Origin: CAYMND01 sp964465065
Lineage (GTDB): Bacteria; Acidobacteriota; Aminicenantia; UBA2199
NCBI GenBank assembly: GCA_964465065.1
Contig: CAYXHZ010000106.1
Coordinates: 1-5,791, forward strand
Reading direction: 5' to 3'
Length of the DNA: 5,791 bases
A program made the translations under genes and the position numbers. This document shows, one piece after another, positions 1 through 4,608 of the stretch (position 1 is its first letter; every line of letters begins with the position of its first letter). The notes under the pieces were generated by a model. It was not told the origin of the DNA. It saw only the letters and a list, made by a program, of their open reading frames with translations, and ran no database searches.

Positions 1-8
1 GAGTAACC

Positions 9-51
9 CGGTGGCCGAGCGTAGTCGAGGCCCCGATTAGCTCGGTGACCG
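9..51. repeat. Imperfect inverted repeat (12-base arms)
   Basis: The arms CGGTGGCCGAGC (9-20) and GCTCGGTGACCG (40-51) are complementary at 10 of 12 positions, with the two mismatches side by side, around a 19-base loop. No T-run follows on either strand, so it is not a canonical intrinsic terminator. It could end an upstream gene outside the window by another route, or be one copy of a short dispersed palindromic repeat. The pairing is seen directly. The role is unknown. Confidence 0.45.
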
Positions 52-82
52 CGAATTCATACTAACTTCGACCTGCTCCCCC

Positions 83-111
83 ATGACTTTCATGCCGCAA
101 TCCGCTATCAT
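83..111 (+). promoter_or_regulatory. Candidate sigma70 promoter for the SnoaL-like gene
   Basis: ATGACT (83-88) matches the -35 consensus at 4 of 6 bases. TATCAT (106-111) matches the -10 consensus at 5 of 6. They are separated by exactly 17 bases. The predicted start of transcription near 118 would fall at the edge of the SD sequence (119-124), leaving an unusually short leader, so either the real start lies slightly elsewhere or the promoter is further upstream. Confidence 0.35.
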
Positions 112-131
112 GGACTTGAGGAGGAACCATG

Positions 132-617
132 ATGACTCAAACCCGCCTGATCGGATTCGTGCTGCTTTTATCCTGCTATTGCTTGCCTGCGGCCAGCGAT
201 CCCGTCGCGGAAATCGACTCTTTGTTGAATTCCTGGCATCAGGCTGCCGCCGCGGCCGATGCGAAGGTCTATTTCGGGCTCATGGCCGATGATTTCGTCT
301 TCATGGGAACCGATGCCGGAGAACGCTGGAACAAGAAGGATTTCGAAGCATGGGCCATGAAATACTTCCAGCGGGATTCCGCCTGGGTCTTCCGGGCGGT
401 GAACCGTCATATCACTTTGAGCCCTGACGGCCGGACCGCCTGGTTCGACGAATTGCTCGATTCCAAGTCATACTGGCCCACCCGGGGGTCCGGAGTGCTG
501 ACGCTCACCGTCCAGGGCTGGCGCCTGCGTCAGTACAACATGGCCTTCACCATCCCCAACGCGGCGGTTCCGCAGATCCGTCCCTTCATCGATCAGGCCT
601 TCAAGGCAGGAAGCTGA
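132..617 (+). CDS. Exported SnoaL-like / NTF2-fold family protein
   Basis: This is a 161-residue secreted protein of the nuclear transport factor 2-like superfamily (SnoaL_3 type). Members form a small cone-shaped fold and often have no assigned substrate. Residues 1-22 look like a signal peptide: Arg5, then a hydrophobic core, then an AAS cleavage site before Asp23. The rest is one domain with the hallmarks of this subfamily: a YFGLMADDFVFMGTDAGERW block (about 47-66), WFDE (104-107), RGSGVL (118-123), then a final strand containing QYN and TIPN (140-143). The length is normal for a single-domain member. ATG codons occur at 129 and 132. AGGAGG at 119-124 is 4 bases from the first and 7 from the second, so 132 is preferred, though the choice is not firm. 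The gene stands alone and converges with the DUF2812 operon across a 13-base gap. Fold assignment is firm. Biochemical function is unknown. Confidence 0.85.
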   Translation: MTQTRLIGFVLLLSCYCLPAASDPVAEIDSLLNSWHQAAAAADAKVYFGLMADDFVFMGTDAGERWNKKDFEAWAMKYFQRDSAWVFRAVNRHITLSPDGRTAWFDELLDSKSYWPTRGSGVLTLTVQGWRLRQYNMAFTIPNAAVPQIRPFIDQAFKAGS

Positions 618-633
618 ACGGACCGGAGGTTCA
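615..633. other. Short stem between convergent stop codons
   Basis: TGAAC (615-619) pairs with GTTCA (629-633) around a 9-base loop. The outer arms contain the stop codons of the two converging genes. The stem is only 5 bp and no T-run follows, so its use as a bidirectional terminator is doubtful. No better terminator is visible in this 13-base junction. Confidence 0.2.
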
Positions 634-1164
634 CTGGCGGGGAAATCGCTTCAGCCTGTGGTTGGCGATCAGAAACTTGATCAGCACCAGGAGCAGCAGC
701 AGGAACACTCCACCCTGAAACAGGGCGGCGATGCGGTAAAAGGGCTTGGGCCGCTGAGCGGAAACCAGCAGGATGTTCATCAGACCCGGCAACTGAACCA
801 GGCTGATGACGGACAGCAGCCAGATCTGACGCCGGTTCCGGTCGATGAGGGATTCGTTGTCGCTGAAAAGTACCGGTTTTTCTCCCGAATAGGCCTGTCC
901 CCAGTAATACCAACCCATGCCCATGCAGATCAGAGACCAGCCGGCATCGTGGAAGAGCTGGCGGTAATCGGCCTTGTCCTGGGACTGGTAGTCGATGCAA
1001 TAGGCGATTCGACGCGGTTCGCCCTTGCGGAAGGTGAAAAGCAGCCCGAGTGGATTGATATGGGTCAGGTTCCAGCCTTTCAGCTCTTCGGCTTCGAGCC
1101 AGGTCTCGATCTTGCCCGGGTTCCAGCCCCACCACCATTTGAATACTTTTTTGCTTTCGTTCAT
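631..1164 (-). CDS. DUF2812 membrane-anchored protein
   Basis: This is a 177-residue DUF2812 protein, a family of unknown function commonly encoded beside PadR regulators. The soluble N-terminal part (about 5-95) carries the family pattern: an aromatic-rich start (KWWWGWNPGKIETWL), a GWNL turn, a strand FTFRKGEP, YCIDYQ, and a second repeat-like FHDAGW...GWYYW. After a basic stretch (RNRR, 109-112), two hydrophobic helices (about 113-135 and 145-167) form a hairpin anchor in the inner membrane, ending in a short basic tail. The frame is open upstream to 1275, but ATG at 1164 is chosen. AAGGAG (1173-1178) lies 8 bases before it, and the protein then aligns end to end at its N-terminus with the neighbouring paralogue. 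Its ATG overlaps the stop of that paralogue as ATGA, implying translational coupling. It is the last gene of the padR operon. The domain is clear; the role is unknown. Confidence 0.82.
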   Translation of the reverse strand: MNESKKVFKWWWGWNPGKIETWLEAEELKGWNLTHINPLGLLFTFRKGEPRRIAYCIDYQSQDKADYRQLFHDAGWSLICMGMGWYYWGQAYSGEKPVLFSDNESLIDRNRRQIWLLSVISLVQLPGLMNILLVSAQRPKPFYRIAALFQGGVFLLLLLVLIKFLIANHRLKRFPRQ

Positions 1165-1562
1165 GAGGCCATCTCCTTGATCGGCCGGTATGTTCTCAGC
1201 CTGGATGCGACAGGGGTATGATGGTTCTGCCGCTGGCGTTTGCAACCCGGGTAGGTTTTGATCCACAGGTACCAACCATGAGGCCGGTTGGTCAAGCGCC
1301 AGCCGTCCCTTTTCATCAGTTCCACGTAATCGTTGCTTTGAGCATCAAGTTCGGAGGAATACCGCTTCGCCGGGTTGTCGGACAGCAGGTCCAGGCAGAA
1401 AGCCGCCTGCTGCGCTTCGCTGTGGATGAAGGTGAACCGGCTCAGGCCCCAAGCGACACGGATCAGTTTCCAACCTCGCTCCGCCTGCGTTTCGAGCCAG
1501 CGTTCCAAGTGCTGACTGTTCCAGCGGAACCAGAATTTCCAGATTGTTTTCGTTTCGTTCAT
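1161..1562 (-). CDS. Short DUF2812 protein lacking the membrane tail
   Basis: This is a 133-residue paralogue of the next gene in the operon. Both begin MNE(T/S)K and share the aromatic W-x-W core (KFWFRWNSQHLERWL), GWKL, the FTF strand (43-45), FCLDLL, and the second-half GW...GWYLW (about 87-100). The homology stops near residue 104. The remaining 29 residues (CKRQRQNHH... to the end) are basic and hydrophilic, with none of the two hydrophobic helices of its partner, so this protein is probably cytoplasmic or only membrane-associated. I looked in the other two frames of this segment and saw no recognisable remnant of the missing tail. TGGGAG (1570-1575) lies just before the ATG at 1562, inside the end of padR, and the gene begins 2 bases after the padR stop. 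It could be a genuine short form or the product of a deletion after tandem duplication. Function is unknown. Confidence 0.8.
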   Translation of the reverse strand: MNETKTIWKFWFRWNSQHLERWLETQAERGWKLIRVAWGLSRFTFIHSEAQQAAFCLDLLSDNPAKRYSSELDAQSNDYVELMKRDGWRLTNRPHGWYLWIKTYPGCKRQRQNHHTPVASRLRTYRPIKEMAS

Positions 1563-1564
1563 CG

Positions 1565-1888
1565 TTATGCTCCCAGGGCGCGGCGGCCGTTGTCGACCAG
1601 TTCGCTGAGGCGATCGAGTTCCAGGCGCAGCAACGACCGTCCGGTTTCGGTCAGCGTGTAGAATTTACGTCGTTCTTCCTCGCGGCTGGCCTTGATCAGT
1701 TTTTCCTTCTCCAGCTTCTGCAGGGTGCCGTACAGTGTGCCGGCGCCCAGGCGGATGCGATTGCCGGTGATCTGCTCCACGTTCTGCATGATGGCGTAGC
1801 CGTGTTGCTCGCAGCGCAGCGACAAGAGGATGTAGTATGCGGTTTCCGACATGGGCAGGTACTTTCTTCGCAAGCTCTGTTCGTCCAT
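1565..1888 (-). CDS. PadR family transcriptional regulator
   Basis: This is a 107-residue winged-helix DNA-binding repressor of the PadR family. The pattern is complete: an N-terminal helix with SETAYYILLSL (14-24), HGYAIMQ (29-35), the recognition region LGAGTLYGTLQKLEKEKLI (about 47-65), then the wing with REEERRKFYTLTETG (69-83). A single C-terminal helix (84-100) would serve dimerisation, making it a short-type member. The frame is open to 1939, but ATG at 1888 is chosen because GGAGG (1896-1900) lies 7 bases before it, and an upstream start would place the promoter inside the gene. It is the first gene of an operon with two DUF2812 genes, a pairing well known from other bacteria. The promoter carries palindromes in the spacer and just downstream, so negative autoregulation is likely. 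PadR proteins often respond to small toxic ligands or envelope stress; the inducer here is unknown. Confidence 0.94.
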   Translation of the reverse strand: MDEQSLRRKYLPMSETAYYILLSLRCEQHGYAIMQNVEQITGNRIRLGAGTLYGTLQKLEKEKLIKASREEERRKFYTLTETGRSLLRLELDRLSELVDNGRRALGA

Positions 1889-1903
1889 GAGACGGCCTCC
1901 AAT

Positions 1904-1918
1904 CATCACGTCGTGATG
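1904..1918. promoter_or_regulatory. Perfect dyad, candidate PadR operator (downstream site)
   Basis: CATCACG (1904-1910) and CGTGATG (1912-1918) are perfectly complementary 7-base arms around a single central T. On the minus strand the site sits between the predicted padR transcription start (near 1923) and the padR SD sequence. A repressor bound here would block promoter clearance. It shares the CACG/CGTG core with the upstream palindrome, which supports one protein reading both. Symmetry is seen. Binding by PadR is inferred. Confidence 0.5.
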
Positions 1919-1929
1919 TAACGAGTTTA

Positions 1930-1959
1930 GATATACCACGACGCGATATATCGTGTCAA
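1930..1959 (-). promoter_or_regulatory. Sigma70-type promoter of the padR-DUF2812 operon
   Basis: On the minus strand, a perfect -35 hexamer TTGACA (1959 to 1954) is followed after 18 bases by TATATC (1935 to 1930), a 4 of 6 match to the -10 consensus. Upstream lies an AT-rich tract (about 1964-1993) that could act as an UP element. Transcription would begin near 1923, about 35 bases before the padR ATG. The spacer is filled by the candidate operator. Confidence 0.65.
1941..1956. promoter_or_regulatory. Palindrome in promoter spacer, candidate PadR operator
   Basis: This 16-base palindrome, ACGCGATATATCGTGT, has one mismatched pair (1943/1954) and a perfect 10-base core, CGATATATCG (1944-1953). 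It lies between the -35 and -10 elements of the padR promoter and overlaps the -35 by three bases, so a bound dimer would exclude RNA polymerase. A further pair of half-sites, CACGA (1937-1941) and TCGTG (1951-1955), overlaps it. The assignment to PadR rests on position and symmetry only. Confidence 0.55.
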
Positions 1960-2003
1960 GATCTAGTGAAAAAAATTTAAATTGTTTCTAAAATGAGCGA
2001 AAC

Positions 2004-2007
2004 GGAG
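2004..2007 (+). promoter_or_regulatory. SD sequence that fixes the GlsB-like start
   Basis: GGAG at 2004-2007 is 7 bases from ATG 2015 but only 1 base from the in-frame GTG at 2009. This makes ATG 2015 the real start. A weak -10-like TAAAAT (1989-1994) lies upstream with no convincing -35, so the promoter of this gene is not resolved. Confidence 0.5.
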
Positions 2008-2014
2008 TGTGCAG

Positions 2015-2266
2015 ATGCATATCATATGGACGATACTGGTTGGCTTGCTGGCTGGCGTCATCGCCAAGTTCATCTTTCCGGGCAAGGAGAACATTGGCTG
2101 GGTGATCACCACCCTGTTGGGTATCGCCGGTTCGTTTGTGGCCACCTACCTCGGCCAGTGGCTGAATTTCTACAAACCGGGGCAGACGGCCGGTTTCATC
2201 GGTGCCATCGTCGGCGCGCTGATCATTCTTTTCTTTTTCAACCTGATCCGCAAAAAAAGCCGCTGA
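2015..2266 (+). CDS. GlsB/YeaQ/YmgE family stress-response membrane protein
   Basis: This 83-residue, very hydrophobic inner-membrane protein of the GlsB/YeaQ/YmgE family was formerly annotated as 'transglycosylase-associated protein'. There are three predicted helices (about 3-20, 28-47 and 58-77), each with the small-residue glycine motifs typical of the family: GLLAG (10-14), LGIAGS (35-40) and GFIGAIVGA (60-68). The conserved PGK turn (22-24) follows the first helix, and a basic tail (RKKSR) ends the chain. Length and motif order match full-length members. Family members are often induced by general or envelope stress, but the molecular activity is not established. The gene is divergent from padR and shares a 126-base intergenic region holding the candidate operators, so PadR control is possible. 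The CPBP protease gene follows 92 bases downstream on the same strand. Confidence 0.93.
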   Translation: MHIIWTILVGLLAGVIAKFIFPGKENIGWVITTLLGIAGSFVATYLGQWLNFYKPGQTAGFIGAIVGALIILFFFNLIRKKSR

Positions 2267-2347
2267 GTCTTGCTTTATCTCCTGAAGAAGGGGTATAACC
2301 TTTCTTTGCCCAGTCCGCTTCAGCCTTTGTCGAACGGCGGATGGCTC

Positions 2348-2352
2348 GGGAG
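2348..2352 (+). promoter_or_regulatory. SD sequence that fixes the CPBP protease start
   Basis: GGGAG at 2348-2352 lies 6 bases before ATG 2359. The in-frame upstream ATG at 2341 has only a GGCGG directly against it, which is too close. ATG 2359 is therefore preferred. Confidence 0.55.
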
Positions 2353-2358
2353 TCGATC

Positions 2359-3084
2359 ATGGTCGGATGTCTGTTCGAGGCCTTTCTGCATATTCTTGTC
2401 GTGGTTCCTTTCATCGTGCTGTGGACTCGGGCTGACGGCAGGGCTAAATTGATTCCGGTCGGGGTACTCGCGGCCTGTTACCTTCCGTACCATCTGATCG
2501 AGAACCTGCCCAAGCTGTACGGGTGTTTCAACTTTATCGGCGGCGGCTGGAACTGGGACGGCAAGATTCTGGGGACCCTGTGGGGCGTCGCCTGTTATTT
2601 CCTGTTTCGCTCCTTTTTCGATGGTCACGATTATTTTACCTTCCGACAGTACCGGGAGGGCCGAGGCAAAGTGCTGGCCGCCGCTGTCATGATCGTCGTT
2701 TTGTCCGCTCTGGTCTGGTTTGTGTTGGGGGACTCGGACTTCGACTGGGAAACCTTGGCCTTTCAGCTGACCATACCGGGAATCGACGAGGAAATTCTGT
2801 TCCGTGGCGTCCTGTTGGGATTTCTGATGGCTACGCTTCAGAGTAAAGTCCGCTTCATCGGCAATCCGAGCGTTCTGCTGACAGCCGTCCTGTTCGGTCT
2901 GCTGCACGCTTTCAGTGTATCCAAAGAAGGATCCGTTTCATTCAGCCTGCCGTATTTCCTGCAGACCGGATTTGCAGGTTACGTCTGGGCTTGGGTCACC
3001 GTAAAGAGCCGCAGTATAGTTTTGGCCGTGCTGTCACACAATTTCAGCAACTTCCTGGGCACTCTGGCCACCATGATCAAGTAG
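2359..3084 (+). CDS. CPBP family intramembrane glutamic endopeptidase (CAAX/Abi type)
   Basis: This 241-residue polytopic inner-membrane protein is a member of the CPBP (CAAX protease and bacteriocin-processing) family, relatives of the Rce1 glutamic protease. All catalytic motifs are intact: EEILFR (E144, E145, R149), FGLLH (F179 to H183) and HNFSN (H227 to N231). These supply the glutamate and histidines that activate water in the membrane. About seven or eight hydrophobic segments are visible, including 8-22, 70-87, 105-124, 171-189 and 219-236. Bacterial members act in bacteriocin self-immunity, peptide maturation or signal-protein processing; the substrate here cannot be read from sequence, and no prenylated CAAX protein or bacteriocin gene is in view. 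It follows the GlsB-like gene by 92 bases and may be cotranscribed. It converges with the exported-protein gene across 12 bases with no clear terminator. The start follows the SD at 2348-2352; ATG 2341 would add six residues. Confidence 0.93.
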   Translation: MVGCLFEAFLHILVVVPFIVLWTRADGRAKLIPVGVLAACYLPYHLIENLPKLYGCFNFIGGGWNWDGKILGTLWGVACYFLFRSFFDGHDYFTFRQYREGRGKVLAAAVMIVVLSALVWFVLGDSDFDWETLAFQLTIPGIDEEILFRGVLLGFLMATLQSKVRFIGNPSVLLTAVLFGLLHAFSVSKEGSVSFSLPYFLQTGFAGYVWAWVTVKSRSIVLAVLSHNFSNFLGTLATMIK

Positions 3085-3096
3085 AACGCTGCCGCT

Positions 3097-4503
3097 TCAT
3101 TCACCTTCACCGGGCTTATCGTCAGAATTCGGCGTTTGGACCTCATCGGCCTGGTTCAGGGTTTCGAGCTGTTGCGCCTTTTCTTTGGCCTTGATCAAGT
3201 TGGGAAGGGCGATGGCCGACACAATACCGATACTGCTGACTGCCGGCAAGAGCAGCAGCTGGCCTGAAGGGAAGCTGTGGTTCATCCTGATGTCGATCGA
3301 ATCTCCCCGATGGCGGACAACGCTGTAAAGTGCCAATTTTTGGGGCAACAAGCGATCGATGAAACCGATACCGGCGGCCGCCGACGAGTCCGATTGGGTC
3401 TGCTGCTTCTTCTGCTGAATCACTTGTCGGATACTGTCCCAGAGACGACTGCTCAGATAGCGGAAGCCGTTGCCGGAATCCGGCATGTGTCGGGCCAGAT
3501 TCTGAAATTCCGGCTCGTCGACCAGGGCTTGTCCGTTTGGAACGCCGTTGCGAAGCCGGTCCAGGAGACTTTGATTGCTGGCCACGATCAGACGATTTTT
3601 GGTCTGGCAGACACGCAGACTGAATTCGAACGGCAGCGGGAAAGCCGGCAGACTGAGCGTTTTATCGCCTTTTTCTTCGCTGAACGCGGCCGACGTCATG
3701 GTCTTGCGCACGAGTTCGAACAGACTGTCGTCCCGGGTGTCGACGACCAGGGCCAGAGCCGGTTGCGGAAAGTTCAGGGCCGGAGATGCGCCAGGGATGG
3801 AGAAAGTCTGGGCCCGGTCGAGGGTGATGACCAGTCCGATCTCCCGGCCCAGGCTGGCGAGCAGTTTCTGCGGGTCTATTCCTGCCGAGTTGAGTTTGGC
3901 TTTCATCCCTTGCCAGGCGGTGCTCGGGTCCGCCAAGGCGGATTGGCCGATGTTTTGGTCCAGCCATTGCCAAACCGCCTCCAGCTTGTGGTCGCTGAAA
4001 GAGGCGAACACCGTATCGGCCGGCAGAAGTCTGAGCGATTCCAAGGGGCGTGGCGACGGCTGGGTCCATTGACTGATCAATTCATCGTTTTTGTACGCGC
4101 TCCGGTGGATGACCAGGGTGCTGTGATGCAGATCGGCTGTCATGGGCAGGCTGCTGATACCGATGCCGTCGATCGACATGATCCCGCTTGCCAGCAGCAT
4201 TTTCTGCAGCCATTGAACGCCGGCAACAGCCTTTTGCGGGTTCTCGCCCATGGTGGCGATGACTTCCGGACTGAGTAAATAGCCGAAGAGATCGTCCAGC
4301 CATTTGAGAAACTGGTCGGTACCGGCGTACAGGTAGAAACTGCCGCCGGGATCGAGCTGAGCGGTGACCTCCTGGAAGCTGCTGGCCCGGTACGGTTCAA
4401 TTTTTTCCGTCGCTGTCCCCTTCCTGCCGCAGGCCGGGCAGAGCAGCAGAATACCGGCACACACAATCAGGACAACCATGAACAATCCAAGACTCTTTCT
4501 CAT
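3097..4503 (-). CDS. Exported, probably lipid-anchored protein of unknown function with a pilin-like C-terminal helix
   Basis: A 468-residue protein with an N-terminal signal: basic residues at 2-3, a hydrophobic core (about 5-21), then CPAC with Cys25 as the probable lipidation site. The -3 position is Cys rather than Leu/Val/Ile, so the lipobox is imperfect. The mature part looks like a tandem of related segments, two of them with an LDPGGSFYLYA- or LLPADTVFASFS-type strand followed by a W-L-containing helix (about 50-145 and 158-268), and a looser third from about 340. This resembles proteins annotated DUF3352, but that is tentative. A Gln/Lys/Ser-rich linker (363-376) precedes the last domain. 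Residues about 416-446 form a hydrophobic helix with GIVSAIALPNLIKAKEKAQ, strikingly like a type IV pilin N-terminus, followed by an acidic tail. ATG 4503 has GGGAGG 5 bases upstream. It lies 105 bases after the nuclease-fold gene, and joint transcription is possible. The function is not recognised. Confidence 0.85.
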   Translation of the reverse strand: MRKSLGLFMVVLIVCAGILLLCPACGRKGTATEKIEPYRASSFQEVTAQLDPGGSFYLYAGTDQFLKWLDDLFGYLLSPEVIATMGENPQKAVAGVQWLQKMLLASGIMSIDGIGISSLPMTADLHHSTLVIHRSAYKNDELISQWTQPSPRPLESLRLLPADTVFASFSDHKLEAVWQWLDQNIGQSALADPSTAWQGMKAKLNSAGIDPQKLLASLGREIGLVITLDRAQTFSIPGASPALNFPQPALALVVDTRDDSLFELVRKTMTSAAFSEEKGDKTLSLPAFPLPFEFSLRVCQTKNRLIVASNQSLLDRLRNGVPNGQALVDEPEFQNLARHMPDSGNGFRYLSSRLWDSIRQVIQQKKQQTQSDSSAAAGIGFIDRLLPQKLALYSVVRHRGDSIDIRMNHSFPSGQLLLLPAVSSIGIVSAIALPNLIKAKEKAQQLETLNQADEVQTPNSDDKPGEGE

Positions 4504-4516
4504 GATGACCTCCCGG

Positions 4517-4538
4517 GGCTCGGCGCTGTCGGCGAGCC
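4517..4538 (-). other. Leader hairpin before the exported-protein gene
   Basis: GGCTCG (4517-4522) and CGAGCC (4533-4538) form a perfect 6-bp stem around a 10-base GC-rich loop. In the minus-strand transcript it would lie just upstream of the SD sequence (4509-4514), inside the leader if the candidate -10 at 4550-4555 is used. It could protect the mRNA end or modulate translation. No riboswitch class is recognised. Confidence 0.3.
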
Positions 4539-4549
4539 GTTACAGGCAT

Positions 4550-4578
4550 ATCATACGACATGGCGGTTTTTTGGGAAA
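4550..4578 (-). promoter_or_regulatory. Weak candidate promoter for the exported-protein gene
   Basis: On the minus strand, TATGAT (4555 to 4550) is a 5 of 6 match to the -10 consensus. The hexamer 17 bases upstream, TTTCCC (4578 to 4573), matches the -35 at only 3 of 6. The gene may instead be read through from the nuclease-fold gene upstream. Confidence 0.3.
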
Positions 4579-4581
4579 CCG
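4564..4581 (-). other. Stem-loop downstream of the nuclease-fold gene
   Basis: CGGTTT and AAACCG form a perfect 6-bp stem with a 6-base loop, 28 bases past the stop codon of the nuclease-fold gene. The minus-strand RNA has no U-run after the stem, so it is not a canonical intrinsic terminator. It could stabilise a 3' end or weakly attenuate read-through. Confidence 0.25.
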
Positions 4582-4608
4582 TCTGTGGCGCGGCAAGGAA
4601 ACAGCGGC

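Noticed and set aside
593..1221. Alternative frames on both strands over the second DUF2812 gene
   Set aside because: Only the chosen frame gives DUF2812 homology to the neighbouring paralogue plus a membrane hairpin.
1164..1275. Upstream extension of the second DUF2812 gene to an ATG at 1275
   Set aside because: The extra 37 residues do not resemble DUF2812, have no good SD and overlap the preceding gene. ATG 1164 has AAGGAG 8 bases upstream and matches the paralogue's start.
1889..1939. Upstream extension of padR to 1939
   Set aside because: It would include the predicted -10 element and the downstream dyad in the coding sequence and adds residues not typical of PadR. GGAGG is placed correctly for ATG 1888.
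1974..1983. Perfect palindrome AATTTAAATT
   Set aside because: It lies in a low-complexity AT tract where such symmetry is expected by chance. It is more simply part of the AT-rich upstream element of the padR promoter.
2286..2306. Possible terminator after the GlsB-like gene (AAGG...CCTT followed by a pyrimidine run)
   Set aside because: The stem is only 4 bp with an 8-base loop, too weak to call.
3277..4278. Long open frame (333 codons) on the plus strand opposite the exported-protein gene
   Set aside because: It is antisense to a gene with a clear signal peptide, good SD and coherent protein. Its own product is rich in Gln, Arg and Val with no recognisable domain, as expected for a shadow frame in GC-rich DNA.
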